The notes under the pieces: model-generated
The model's database searches: none
What the model saw: only the letters and a program-made list of their open reading frames with translations
Told to the model about the DNA's origin: nothing
Translations under genes and position numbers: made by a program
DNA from: Hahella sp. HNIBRBA332
Lineage (GTDB): Bacteria > Pseudomonadota > Gammaproteobacteria > Pseudomonadales > Oleiphilaceae
Assembly: GCF_030719035.1 (NCBI RefSeq)
Contig: NZ_CP132203.1
Span: 6,218,501-6,282,500 of the forward strand
DNA: 64,000 nucleotides
Direction: 5' to 3'
Shown here: positions 34,289-43,688 of the stretch, piece after piece
Numbering within the stretch: position 1 is the first letter of the stretch
Layout: every line of letters starts with the position of its first letter

Positions 34289-35095
34289 TTATACGCCGAG
34301 AGTCGCGCCGCCGTCGATGCAGAGGTTGTGCATGGTGATGTGGCGAGCCTTGTCCGAGGCGAGAAAGGCCACCGCCTCGGCGATGTCTTCCGGGGTGGCG
34401 ATGCGCTTGAGAGGAATGCCTGTGCGATAGGAGTCGAGAGAGCCGTTCAGCACGGCCTCCAGCGCCTGATCGTCGGTCCAGAACTGGCGCTGCATGGCGG
34501 TGTCGGTGGAGCCGGGCGAGACAATATTGCAGCGCACGCCGTACTCCGCCAGCTCCAGCCCCAGACATTTGGTGAAATGGGTCGACGCCGCTTTAGACGC
34601 GGCATAGGCCGCCATTTTGGTGCGTGGTATGGCGGCGGCGTTGGAGCCGACCGTGACGATGACGCCGCGACGACGCTCCTTCATCAGGCGGCTGACAGCG
34701 CGGCTCAGGAAAAATACGCCATGGGTGTTGACGGCGAAGGTGTCCAGCCAGTCGTCGGAAGTCAGTTCAGTGGCGGAGGCCAGGCGTAGAATACCCGCCA
34801 CATTGACCAACACCTCCACTTCGCCCAGGCCGGCTTCGATATCGCCGACCACCGCTTCGATGGCCGCCGCGTCGCTGATGTCCACGATGAAAGGGCGCAC
34901 CTGCAAACCCCGTGCGATGAGAGTGGAAGTGGTGTCGCGCAGGGCTTTTTCCTGCACGTCGAGAGCGGCGACCTTGGCGCCGCGTTCAGCCAGTGTCGCC
35001 ACGACGGCGGCGCCAATGCCTTGCGCGGCGCCGGTGACGATGGCGACTTTACCGGCGAAATCCCCGCCGGCGCTCTGTGTAGTGGAATCAGACAT
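34289..35095 (-). CDS. entA: 2,3-dihydro-2,3-dihydroxybenzoate dehydrogenase (EntA/MxcC)
   Basis: 268 aa short-chain dehydrogenase. Cofactor motif GAAQGIGAAV, NVAGIL, catalytic Ser in VGSNAA and AYAASKAA (YxxxK). Forms 2,3-dihydroxybenzoate (DHB) with NAD+. The assignment to DHB rests on its position: last gene after the FepBDGC-type importer, next to entC/entE/entB-like genes, none of which is otherwise an entA. Overlaps the ABC ATPase gene by 8 bp. Confidence 0.88.
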   Translation of the reverse strand: MSDSTTQSAGGDFAGKVAIVTGAAQGIGAAVVATLAERGAKVAALDVQEKALRDTTSTLIARGLQVRPFIVDISDAAAIEAVVGDIEAGLGEVEVLVNVAGILRLASATELTSDDWLDTFAVNTHGVFFLSRAVSRLMKERRRGVIVTVGSNAAAIPRTKMAAYAASKAASTHFTKCLGLELAEYGVRCNIVSPGSTDTAMQRQFWTDDQALEAVLNGSLDSYRTGIPLKRIATPEDIAEAVAFLASDKARHITMHNLCIDGGATLGV

Positions 35096-35942
35096 AAGAT
35101 TGCTCCTTGCTGTTGGAGGGGGACAGAGAAGAAAACGCGCCGCCCACCGCCGGAGTAACCACCGGATTGCCGTCAGGGTCGCTCAGAATGTGCGCGTCGA
35201 CGTTATAGAGTTCGCGCACCATTTCCCGGGTCAGTATCTCGCGGGGCGGGCCGCTCGCCACCACCCGGCCCTCGCGCATGGCGGTGAGGGTGTCGGCGTA
35301 GCGGGCGGCGGCGATGAGGTCATGTAGCACCATCATGATGGTGATGCCTTTGGCGGAAAGGTCGCGCACCAGATTCAGCACTTCAACCTGATGCCCCAGA
35401 TCGAGCATGCTGATGGGCTCGTCCAGCAGTAAAAGATTGGTTTCCTGAGCTAGCGCCATGGCCAGCCAGCAACGCTGGCGCTGACCGCCTGAAAGGTGAT
35501 CCAGAGGCGCGTCCATGAGATCTGCGGTGTCGGTGGCGAGCAGGGCGCGGCGCACGGCGTCTTCGTCGGCGCTGGTCCACTGGCGGAACAAGCCCTGATG
35601 GGGATGGCGACCGTGTCGCACCAGATCCGCCACGCGGATGCCTTCAGGCGCGGTAGGCGTTTGCGGCAACAGGGCTAATCGGGTCGCCGCCTGTTTTCTG
35701 CTGAGCGACCAAACGTCTTCGCCTTCCAGAAGAATGCGGCCGGAATCCGGTCGATGCAGACGCGCCACGGCGCGCAGCAGGGTGGATTTACCGCACCCGT
35801 TGGGGCCGACGATGATCATCAATTCTCCCGGCCGGGCTTGCAGGCTGACCTCTTTCACCGTTGGCGCCGCGTCGGTTTTACCGCCGCGCCCGTTCGCGTA
35901 ACTGAGGGAAACGTTCTGAATAGCGAGTCTTGGCTCGGACAT
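35088..35942 (-). CDS. fepC: Ferric-siderophore ABC transporter ATPase (FepC type)
   Basis: 284 aa from ATG 35942 (the preceding codon is TTG). Walker A GPNGCGKST, Q-loop LPQTP, signature LSGGQRQR, Walker B LLLLDEPIS and H-loop VLHDLIAAARYAD are all intact. Energises the two FecCD permeases encoded just upstream. Confidence 0.93.
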   Translation of the reverse strand: MSEPRLAIQNVSLSYANGRGGKTDAAPTVKEVSLQARPGELMIIVGPNGCGKSTLLRAVARLHRPDSGRILLEGEDVWSLSRKQAATRLALLPQTPTAPEGIRVADLVRHGRHPHQGLFRQWTSADEDAVRRALLATDTADLMDAPLDHLSGGQRQRCWLAMALAQETNLLLLDEPISMLDLGHQVEVLNLVRDLSAKGITIMMVLHDLIAAARYADTLTAMREGRVVASGPPREILTREMVRELYNVDAHILSDPDGNPVVTPAVGGAFSSLSPSNSKEQSYV

Positions 35943-35945
35943 CAA

Positions 35946-37052
35946 TCAATTACCTTGCCTGGATTGGGGTTGAAACAGGATGACAGCCAGCAGGAACGGC
36001 CCGCCCATCATGGTGGCGATGACGCCCATGGGCGTCTCCACGTCGCTGTAAATGCGCCCAATGGTGTCCGCCACGATCACGAACAGGGCCCCCAGCAAGG
36101 TGGAGCGCAACACTGGCGTTTGATCCGGGCGCGCCAGAAAGCTGGCGGTCACCGGCGCCATCAGCGCTATGAAGTTGATAGGGCCGGATACAGTCACTGA
36201 CAGTGCGGTCAGCACCGCCACGGTCAATACGACGGCGATCTTCAGACGCTCGGGATTCAAACCCAGGGAAGCCGCGGTGTCTTCGCCGAACTGCAATAAG
36301 GTCAGTTGTCGCGCCAGCACTACCGCAACCGGCAGCAACAGGCAGAGACCGAAAAACGCGGGAGCGGCGATGGCGTAATCTCTGCCCAGCAGCGTGCCGA
36401 TGCTCCAGGTGTACATGGCGCTGGCTTCATGCAGAGGCAGGTAGGTCACCAGCACTTCCGTCATGGCGCGCAGCAGGTAGGTCAGTCCCAGACCAATCAC
36501 CAGAATACGGTAACCGTTGGAGCCGAAGCGGCCGCTGAAGGCCAACACGCCCAACAGCGTGGCGGAGGCGCCGATAATCGCCGCCCACCAGGAGTCCAGC
36601 ACGCCGCCAGCGCCCGCCAGCATGGCGATGACTACCGCCAAGGTAGCGCCTTGATGTACGCCGAGAATATCCGGCGTGGCCAGGCGGTTGCGGGCGAGTC
36701 CCTGCAACAGACAGCCGGCGGCGCCCAGACAAGCGCCTACCACCAGCCCGGCGGCGATGCGGGGCAGACGGATCTGCATGGTCAGCAGCTGGTGGGCGGG
36801 ACTGCCTTCTCCCAATATGGCCTGCCACACCTGGGACAGAGACAGGTGCGTGGAGCCCAGCATCAGGGACGCGCAAACCGCCAACAGTATCACCAGCAGG
36901 ATAAGCAGAGCGCTTATCAAGTCATGCAGGTTGAAGGTCATGGAAAGGGAGCCGATTCGGACCACCCGGCTACCGGCCGGGAGGAAGGATGCGGCGTCAG
37001 GAAGCCCGAGAGATGGGGCGGCCTGCTCGACAGAGGGCGACATACGGCTCAT
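35946..37052 (-). CDS. fepG: Ferric-siderophore ABC permease (FepG/FecCD family)
   Basis: 368 aa with about ten membrane helices; FecCD cues are QIRLPRIAAGLVVGACLGAAGCLLQG in pieces, GVHQGA, GPINFIALMAPVTASFL and GRIYSDVETPMGVIATMMGGPFL in pieces. An N-terminal extension of about 40 aa before the first helix is longer than usual; M4 is an alternative start. Forms a heterodimer with the next upstream gene product. Confidence 0.92.
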   Translation of the reverse strand: MSRMSPSVEQAAPSLGLPDAASFLPAGSRVVRIGSLSMTFNLHDLISALLILLVILLAVCASLMLGSTHLSLSQVWQAILGEGSPAHQLLTMQIRLPRIAAGLVVGACLGAAGCLLQGLARNRLATPDILGVHQGATLAVVIAMLAGAGGVLDSWWAAIIGASATLLGVLAFSGRFGSNGYRILVIGLGLTYLLRAMTEVLVTYLPLHEASAMYTWSIGTLLGRDYAIAAPAFFGLCLLLPVAVVLARQLTLLQFGEDTAASLGLNPERLKIAVVLTVAVLTALSVTVSGPINFIALMAPVTASFLARPDQTPVLRSTLLGALFVIVADTIGRIYSDVETPMGVIATMMGGPFLLAVILFQPQSRQGN

Positions 37053-37069
37053 CGCGGATACCTCCAGGC

Positions 37070-38095
37070 CTAACTGAACATGCGATTGGAATGGACGATG
37101 CGAATAATGATTGGGACGCCGATAAAGGCGACCACGGCGCTGACCGGGGCTTCGAAGGGACGATTGATTACCCGCGCCAGAATGTCCGTGGACAGCAGCA
37201 GAAACGCGCCGGCGACGGCGGAATACAGCAACTGGTTGCGCAGATGGTGTCCGGCCAGCGCCCGGGCGATGTAAGCGGCGATCAGTCCCAGCAGAACGAT
37301 TGGGCCGGCCAGAGCCACCGCTGCGGCGCTCAGCAGGGTGATGCTGAGGGACAACAGGGCGCGAATCAGATTTGGGTTGTGCCCCAGAGCCTTGGCGGAG
37401 TCATCCCCCAAAGTCAGTGCGGAAAGCGGTCGCGTCAGCGCCGCCGCCAGGGCCAGCGCCGCCAGCACCGCGGGAGCGATCTGGCTGACCGCCTCCATGG
37501 TGATGCCGGACAAGGAGCCCAGAATCCAGTAACGGTATTGATCAAAGGCGGCGATGTGGTCATGCAGCAGCAGGGAAGTGAATCCCTGGAACGCGGCGTT
37601 AATGGCCACGCCCGCCAGCACCAGACGCAATGGCGTCATGCTGGCCGCGCCTACTTGAGCCGCCAGCATGACGGCGCCATTGCCGACCAGCGCGCCGGAA
37701 ATGGCCCAGATCAGCATGGAATAGGAGCTGCTGGCGTGAAAGAAACTGATGCCGATCACCACGCCCAGCGCGGCGCCGGCGTTGATGCCCAGCAGGCCGG
37801 GCTCGGCCAGAGGATTGCGGGTGACGTTCTGCAGCAGACTGCCGGCGACGCCCAGCGCCACGCCGATGATGACGCCGGCGAGGGTGCGGGGCAGGCGCAG
37901 CTCCGTCATCACCATGCTGACATAGGCGTCGGCGTTGTCCGCCGGAGACAGCAGGTAGGCGAGACTGTGGGCGGCGTCCAGTTGCCCGGACCCCACCAGC
38001 ATGGAGGTTAATACGACGCCAGACAGCGCCAGCATCAACATGGCGACGGACGCCCAGTTACGACGGCTGACAGCCGGGCGAAGCGCCTGCGACAT
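37070..38095 (-). CDS. fepD: Ferric-siderophore ABC permease (FepD/FecCD family)
   Basis: 341 aa from ATG 38095 (preceded by TTG). FecCD signatures: RLPRTLAGVIIGVALGVAGSLLQNVTRNPLAEPGLLGINAGAALG in pieces, WILGSLSG, GPIVLLGLIAAYIARALAGHHLR in pieces, and PFEAPVSAVVAFIGVPIIIRIV. Second permease half. Confidence 0.93.
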   Translation of the reverse strand: MSQALRPAVSRRNWASVAMLMLALSGVVLTSMLVGSGQLDAAHSLAYLLSPADNADAYVSMVMTELRLPRTLAGVIIGVALGVAGSLLQNVTRNPLAEPGLLGINAGAALGVVIGISFFHASSSYSMLIWAISGALVGNGAVMLAAQVGAASMTPLRLVLAGVAINAAFQGFTSLLLHDHIAAFDQYRYWILGSLSGITMEAVSQIAPAVLAALALAAALTRPLSALTLGDDSAKALGHNPNLIRALLSLSITLLSAAAVALAGPIVLLGLIAAYIARALAGHHLRNQLLYSAVAGAFLLLSTDILARVINRPFEAPVSAVVAFIGVPIIIRIVHSNRMFS

Positions 38096-38115
38096 CAATA
38101 CTCCTTTAACCTCGA

Positions 38116-39126
38116 CTACCCTTGTTTGCCCAGCATGGCCTGCTCAATGTCGTCCAGCGCCGCCATGGCGGCCAGAGGTCCGCCGACGCTGGTCCACAAA
38201 GAGCCGTCGATCAACACCAGATGTCCTTTGTTGACGCCGGACAGCTGTTTGAAGGCGGCGTTGTCGCGAATTTCCGCAAAGGTATCCGCCGCGTCGCCTA
38301 CCGGGCTGAGGGTGCCGACGAAGATCCAGTCGCCATCGATTTCATGCAGGGCTTCCAGGCTCAGAGGCGCGGAGTGAATGCCGCTTTCCTGTTGCGCGGG
38401 AGGACGGGACAGGCCGACATCCGCAATGATCTGGCTGATGAATACGTCACGCAGCATATAAGTGGGGCCTTTGGGGCTCCAGCGCACGACGCTGACGGAC
38501 ACATTTTCCGGATTTCCCAGGTTTTCGCGAATTTTAGCCGCTTTTTCATCGTATTTAGCTAGAAACTTTTCCGCTTCGCTCTCTTTGCTCAAGGCCACGG
38601 CGATGCGTTTGAACATGTCGCGCCAGTTTTCTGAAGACGCGGAGGTGATCACGGTGGGAGCGATCTGCTGGAGCTGGGAAATCAGCTTTTCGTCCTGAAT
38701 GGTGCCGGTCAGAATCAGATCCGGCTGCGCGGCGATTACTTTGTCGATGCTGGGTTGCGCCAGGCGTCCGATGGACTCGACGTCAGCGCTGAGGTCTTTC
38801 AAATAGTTAGGCGGCGTCTGTTGACCGCGGCCATCGGTCACTCCCACCGGCTTCATGCCCAACGCCAGCATGGCGTCCATATCGAATTCGCCCAGGGCCA
38901 GTACGCGCTTGGGCTCCACCGGCACGCTGACGCGGCGGCCAGCGGCGTCGGTAATATCTTTAGTCGCGGCGGCGGTGGGTTGTTCCGCAGGCGCTGCGGA
39001 CTCCGTTTGCGCCGTCTCGGGCGTTGCAGGTTTCTGCATGGCCAGCGCGGTAAAGCCCAGAGCCAGCGCGGCGCTGATAGCCAGTAGTGCGAATTTCTTG
39101 GTCGGGGAGGAGTTGTTATCTGCCAT
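38116..39126 (-). CDS. fepB: Ferric-siderophore periplasmic binding protein (FepB type)
   Basis: 336 aa. The start at 39126 (MADNNSSPTKKF) has AGGTG upstream; upstream in-frame residues lack a family match. Membrane-anchor/signal helix at about 12-30 with no clear lipobox, Ala/Glu/Thr-rich linker, then the peripla_BP_2 fold: ITDAAGRRVSVPVEPKRVLALGEFDMDAMLALGMKPVGVTD in pieces, AAQPDLILTGT. Preceded by a Fur box; first gene of fepBDGC-entA. Confidence 0.92.
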   Translation of the reverse strand: MADNNSSPTKKFALLAISAALALGFTALAMQKPATPETAQTESAAPAEQPTAAATKDITDAAGRRVSVPVEPKRVLALGEFDMDAMLALGMKPVGVTDGRGQQTPPNYLKDLSADVESIGRLAQPSIDKVIAAQPDLILTGTIQDEKLISQLQQIAPTVITSASSENWRDMFKRIAVALSKESEAEKFLAKYDEKAAKIRENLGNPENVSVSVVRWSPKGPTYMLRDVFISQIIADVGLSRPPAQQESGIHSAPLSLEALHEIDGDWIFVGTLSPVGDAADTFAEIRDNAAFKQLSGVNKGHLVLIDGSLWTSVGGPLAAMAALDDIEQAMLGKQG

Positions 39127-39555
39127 AGTCACCTGCTTCCAGCATGCTGTCGCAATCAGGGTGGATTCCTTCGGCAAGAATAAGGACGGTCAACGCAACT
39201 GTGGGCGCGGCCCGGGAAACGAAAGGGGGTTTATCATCTCCGGCGAAAATTTAACCGGACTCTTGCCGTTATCGGAGCACACTCTACGATAGAATAGAAT
39301 GCTTGTAAAATGATAATCATTATCGTTTGTGTTCAAATAATCAACACCTTTCTTATTTGCACATGATTACGCATGAGCAGGCGGATCAAATTGAAAGCGC
39401 GATGATGGGAGCGAGGTGTTAGGGGTGTGGGGGGTGAAGAGGGCATTCCACCTCCTTAGCGGAGATGACTCTCCGCTCTGGTGGAACTCTTAGCAAATAG
39501 AAGTGGTTGACTTGTAACGGAGAGTGCGGCGAACCGTCTGTCTCTCCGCGAGCGA
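39127..39555. other. Intergenic region between MFS exporter gene and fepB
   Basis: No ORF. Holds a Fur box (39306-39326) and a composite hairpin at 39446-39486: TTCCACC/GGTGGAA enclosing AGCGGAGA/TCTCCGCT. The hairpin lacks a T-run, so its role as an operon end is uncertain. Confidence 0.6.
39306..39326. promoter_or_regulatory. Fur box upstream of fepB
   Basis: AAAATGATAATCATTATCGT contains the perfect GATAAT-C-ATTATC core of the Fur box, 180 bp before fepB on the minus strand. Confidence 0.88.
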
Positions 39556-40761
39556 TCAGGGTTTAGCTGCAGACGGCGCCGGCGCCGCTTTCATACTCGC
39601 CGCCAGCAACAGCGCCGCCAGCGCCAGAGAGACGCCTCCGGCGACGGCGAAAGTGGCGGAAATACCGTAATGATCGATCAACGGCTGGGTTAACAACGGA
39701 CACAGGAACTGACCGATAAAGAAACAGGTGGTGACGCCGCCAATAATGCGGCCGCGCAGCATCGGCGGCGTGTAGGAGAACAGCCAGACGATCAGGTTCG
39801 GACGAATCATCCCGAAGCCGACGCCCGCCACCGCCATGCCCGCCAGAGCGACGCCGTAACTGGGGGCGAAGCCTAGCAGGCCCCATCCGATGGCGATCAA
39901 TAGCCAGCCGGCGCCATGCAATACCGGGAACGGGAACAGGCCGCCGAATTTACGGTAATACAAGGACACCGTCGCCGTGAGCAGCAGCATGCCGGCGATG
40001 GCGAAGCCGATTTCAGAGCCGTCGGTCACGCCGAACTGGGCCACGTAGAACGGGTAATGCAGTGGCGCCATATACAGCGCTAATACTTCAAACGCCGCCA
40101 GGGCGTAGCACAAGGCCAGGGGGCCGCCGAGAGGCGTGGGCGCCGCGCCGCCCGGGTCGCCGCCGGGAATCTCTTTGCGCTCCGGTTCGTCCAGGAACAA
40201 CATGGCGCCGGGCAGCACGATAAATGCGAACAGATAGATCAGGAACGGCGCCGTCCAGTCGATATCCGCTAACAGACCGGCCATGCCCAGAAACAGAACG
40301 CCGCCGAAACCGCCGAATGCCGCTTGCACGCCCATATATCGCGCCAGATGGGGACCGGCGAAATAATCTCCGGCCAGCGTGGTGCAGGCGACCATGACGC
40401 CCGCCACCGCTACGCCCAGGGCGATGCGTCCCAGCAAAATGGCGATCAGCGAGTCATGCAGGAAATAACCGGACACGCCGGAAACGCCATACAGACAGAG
40501 CGCCAGAATCAGCACCTGTTTTTTCTTCCAGTGATCCAGCAGCCAGCCCACCATGGGAGCGCAGCAGGCGATTAACAGGCCGGGCGCGGACAGGATCATT
40601 TTGACCCAGAACTCCGCGTTTTCCTCTTGCGCAAAGGCGGCCTCCATACCTGGCAGCGCCGGGGCCAGGGTGGCGCCGGCCATCACCGTCATGGTGCTGG
40701 CCAGGAGTAGAAAAAGGCTTCTTCCATTCATGGTGGGCGCAGTCATTGGGGACGTAGCCAT
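39556..40761 (-). CDS. MFS transporter, probable siderophore exporter
   Basis: 401 aa from ATG 40761, which has AAGGAA 7 bp upstream; ATG 40782 lacks a good site. Twelve helices, with GWLLDHWKKKQVLI (loop 2-3 motif A) and RIALGVAVAGVMVACTTLAGDYF in pieces. C-terminus Ala-rich. Its place at the end of the siderophore biosynthetic operon, 40 bp after the amidohydrolase gene, suggests export of the finished siderophore, like MxcK/EntS. Confidence 0.88.
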   Translation of the reverse strand: MATSPMTAPTMNGRSLFLLLASTMTVMAGATLAPALPGMEAAFAQEENAEFWVKMILSAPGLLIACCAPMVGWLLDHWKKKQVLILALCLYGVSGVSGYFLHDSLIAILLGRIALGVAVAGVMVACTTLAGDYFAGPHLARYMGVQAAFGGFGGVLFLGMAGLLADIDWTAPFLIYLFAFIVLPGAMLFLDEPERKEIPGGDPGGAAPTPLGGPLALCYALAAFEVLALYMAPLHYPFYVAQFGVTDGSEIGFAIAGMLLLTATVSLYYRKFGGLFPFPVLHGAGWLLIAIGWGLLGFAPSYGVALAGMAVAGVGFGMIRPNLIVWLFSYTPPMLRGRIIGGVTTCFFIGQFLCPLLTQPLIDHYGISATFAVAGGVSLALAALLLAASMKAAPAPSAAKP

Positions 40762-40801
40762 AGCGGTTTCCTTCTCTGTCATGTTGCGTTAAACATCCTG
40801 T

Positions 40802-42385
40802 TTATTTGCGTTGTATGCGCGCACGCGCCGACGCTACCGCCAGACGGTAATCCGTCAGCAGTTCGGCTTCGTCGAACAGGGCGCTGCGGCCGTCCTGCAC
40901 CACGATGCGGCCGGCCACCATGACGGCCTCCACATCCCGGCTGCCGCCCGCCACCAGGAAGGTGCGCAGGGGGTGATTGCCGAGGCGATAGCGCCAGTCG
41001 TCGATACCGATGACCACCAGATCCGCCTGCTTGCCGACCTCGATGGAGCCAATGCGATCGCGCCAGCCCAGGGCGCGGGCGCCATTCAGGGTGGCCATGC
41101 GCAGCGCCAGGGTCGGCGGGCAGGCGGTATTGCAATTCTGCGCTTCGTTGTGGCCCAGATGCGCGGCGCGCATGGCTTCCGGCATGCCGCCGATATAGGA
41201 GATATCGCCGTCTGTGCTGCAGGACACATGTCCGCCGTCCTTGATGAAGCGTCCGATCTGGCCGGTTTCGCTGACGGTGGCTTCGCCCAGCATGCCGTAA
41301 TGGGCGGGGGAGTGGCAGATATTGACGCCGGTTTCCAGCAGACGTCGATACTCATCTTCGCTGGCGTAGGCGGTATGCACCGCCAGCAGGCGATCGGTGA
41401 GCATGCCCAAGGCGTCGAAGCGACCCACAGGCGTGCGGCCGAACACCGCTTGTACGGCGGCGGTTTCATTACGCAGCGGCGCCAGATGGGTGGCGTAGGG
41501 CGCCTGATAACGGTCGGCGATATCGCGCAGGGCGATCAACTGTTCGTCGGAACTGCCGAAAGCGCCCATGACGGAAGGCATGCCGCCGATTAGACCTGAA
41601 GCGTGGTCGTTCCAGGTTTCCATCAACGCCGCCCAGTCGTCCGCCTGCGCCTGGGTATCGGCGATGCGGCGAAACTCTTTGGCTCCGTTGGGGATCATGA
41701 TGTCCGATCCCCAACGACTGACGCGGATGCGCATGCCCAGATCCAGCGCCGCCTGCGCCATGGCGTCGGCGGTGTTGGCGGAACCCACGTCGCCCAGCGC
41801 CGTGGTTCCAGAGCGCAGCTGCGTCCACATGCTCCAGCGTGCGATGGCGACGCCTTCCGCATGGGTCAGCTTCTGTCCCACGGTGGAGATGAAGGCGAAC
41901 ATGGAGCCTAATGCTTCAATATCGCCGCCATTGGAATAGGGCGTCGGTTCCAGACCGGCATCGTCCGGGCGCTCGAAATTAGGCGCCACGAAACTTTCGT
42001 GCCAGTGCGGATTGATCAGCCCTGGCAGCACCAGCTTGCCGGCGGCGTCGATGACCTGATCGCACTCCGGCGCCGGCTGCTCGGTGGAACCGATGGCGGC
42101 GATGCGATCGCCCACCACCAGCACCCAACTGTTTTCGATCACTGTATTGGCGTCATCGCCGGCGTACAGAAAACCGCCTTTGATCAGTGTGCGCGCACCC
42201 TCACCGGATTGCGGGCCGCCGTCACGGGCGCGGGGTTCCGCCGCCAGCCCGTTGAAGGTTTCGCCATGCGTTGACCCCTCCGATCCCGCCGCTTGTGCGG
42301 CGAGCGGCGCAGGACGGGAGGCCTGGGACAGCATCAGCTTATGCAGCCAGGACGCCGCCCCGGCGTGTTTCATGCAGCAGATCAT
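40802..42385 (-). CDS. mxcM: Amidohydrolase, MxcM-like imidazoline-forming enzyme
   Basis: 527 aa of the amidohydrolase superfamily (ATZ/TRZ-like). HxH metal pair in LINPHWHESF; further His in ATHLAPLR and VHTAYA, and Asp in STDGDISYIGG. N-terminus extended by about 60 aa; the ATGA overlap with the upstream aminotransferase gene supports this start. Pseudochelin-producing Pseudoalteromonas have an amidohydrolase, MxcM, that condenses the beta-aminoamide of myxochelin B into an imidazoline. Same family, same neighbours (MxcL- and MxcG-like), so I assign it as MxcM; not proven by alignment. Confidence 0.8.
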   Translation of the reverse strand: MICCMKHAGAASWLHKLMLSQASRPAPLAAQAAGSEGSTHGETFNGLAAEPRARDGGPQSGEGARTLIKGGFLYAGDDANTVIENSWVLVVGDRIAAIGSTEQPAPECDQVIDAAGKLVLPGLINPHWHESFVAPNFERPDDAGLEPTPYSNGGDIEALGSMFAFISTVGQKLTHAEGVAIARWSMWTQLRSGTTALGDVGSANTADAMAQAALDLGMRIRVSRWGSDIMIPNGAKEFRRIADTQAQADDWAALMETWNDHASGLIGGMPSVMGAFGSSDEQLIALRDIADRYQAPYATHLAPLRNETAAVQAVFGRTPVGRFDALGMLTDRLLAVHTAYASEDEYRRLLETGVNICHSPAHYGMLGEATVSETGQIGRFIKDGGHVSCSTDGDISYIGGMPEAMRAAHLGHNEAQNCNTACPPTLALRMATLNGARALGWRDRIGSIEVGKQADLVVIGIDDWRYRLGNHPLRTFLVAGGSRDVEAVMVAGRIVVQDGRSALFDEAELLTDYRLAVASARARIQRK

Positions 42386-43665
42386 TGAGCCGCAGCTCCC
42401 TCTTCCGCCTTGGCGAACAGGCCTGCGTCCAGCATGGCTTGCAGTGAGGCTTCCACCGCGTTGATGGCGAAGTCGATCTGCTCTTCCGTATGCACGCCGC
42501 AGATGAAGTTGACTTCGCGACGCAGCAGGACGCCGCGCTTCGCCATTTCCGCCAGGAAAGGCTCGGCGAGCTTCACGTGCTCCACGGGATTCTTGGAGAA
42601 CAGGAACATGGGGATAGGATCATAGCCCACCACCTGCAGCGGCGTTCCCAGCGCTGCGGAGACTTTATTGACGCCTTCTTTCAGGCGTACGCCCAGTGCG
42701 GCGATGCGGCCGACGAAATCCGAACGACGATACTCATTCAAGACGGCGTCGCACACTTCCAGGGACAGCATTTCCCCACCGAAGGTGGTGGATACCTGCA
42801 GCTCTTCCATGCGCTTCATGTGCTTGGCGGAACCAACCACCGCAGACAGCGGCATGCCGGCGGCGATGCCTTTCGACAGAGTGACCAGATCGGCGGAGAC
42901 GTCGAAGTATTCCTGCGCGCCGCCCAGAGCGAGACGGAAACCGGTGACCACTTCGTCCATCACCAGCAACACGCCTTTGTCATTACAGGCTTTGCGCACC
43001 TGGCGCAGGAACTCGCCAGTCAGCACGCGGTTGTAAGGAACCGACAGCAATACCGCCGCCAGCTTGTCGCCGCGCTCGGCGATCAGGTCCAGCACCGGTT
43101 GTTCGTCCATAGGCGTGAACAGCGGCATGCGGTGGGTGTACTGACGAATGACTTCCGGCACGCCGGGGGTGTCGAACATGTACTGATCGTGCCAGCCGTT
43201 GTAGCCGACGGTGATGATTTCTTCTTTACCGGTGATGTGGCGGGCCAGCCGCACGGCGGCGGAGTTGGCGTCAGCGCCGGTCTTGAAGAAGCGCGCCATT
43301 TCCGCGCCGGGAATGATGTCGGTCAGGGTTTGCGCCGCTTTGACTTCCACCGGGGTCGGCAGAGAGTGAATCAAGCCCTTGGACAGGTTTTCGCTGATGG
43401 CGCTGACGACAGTGGGATGATTGTGTCCCAGCGTGTTGGCGGCCAGACCGCAGATAAAATCGATGTATTCATTGCCGTCGACGTCAGTGACGATAGCGCC
43501 CTGGCCGCTGGCGATGTAAACCGGGAAATGACCGGGAGCGAACTGCTCCGGCTTTTTCATCATGGACTGGGTGAATCCCGCCACCAGCTTCTCGCTCTCT
43601 TTGGCGAGTTCGAAGGACTTGGTCAGGTTCAGCGTTTCCCCGTTGGGAGTTACCGGCAATGTCAT
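42382..43665 (-). CDS. mxcL: Class III aminotransferase, MxcL-like
   Basis: 427 aa PLP enzyme like glutamate-1-semialdehyde aminomutase. VDGNEYIDFICGLAANTLGHNHP, FKTGADANSAAVRLAR, DEVVTGFR and TLSKGIAAGMPLSA with the PLP Lys are visible in pieces. In myxochelin biosynthesis, MxcL aminates the aldehyde released by the NRPS reductase domain to give myxochelin B. It directly follows a C-A-T-R NRPS here (23 bp) and precedes the amidohydrolase. Confidence 0.9.
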   Translation of the reverse strand: MTLPVTPNGETLNLTKSFELAKESEKLVAGFTQSMMKKPEQFAPGHFPVYIASGQGAIVTDVDGNEYIDFICGLAANTLGHNHPTVVSAISENLSKGLIHSLPTPVEVKAAQTLTDIIPGAEMARFFKTGADANSAAVRLARHITGKEEIITVGYNGWHDQYMFDTPGVPEVIRQYTHRMPLFTPMDEQPVLDLIAERGDKLAAVLLSVPYNRVLTGEFLRQVRKACNDKGVLLVMDEVVTGFRLALGGAQEYFDVSADLVTLSKGIAAGMPLSAVVGSAKHMKRMEELQVSTTFGGEMLSLEVCDAVLNEYRRSDFVGRIAALGVRLKEGVNKVSAALGTPLQVVGYDPIPMFLFSKNPVEHVKLAEPFLAEMAKRGVLLRREVNFICGVHTEEQIDFAINAVEASLQAMLDAGLFAKAEEGAAAQ

Positions 43666-43688
43666 AGTTATCCTCGTGATGAGATCAA

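Noticed and set aside
36306..38011. Gln-rich plus-strand ORFs of 255 and 340 aa
   Set aside because: Antisense to the FecCD permeases; low-complexity Gln/His/Gly composition arises from reverse complement of Ala/Leu codons.
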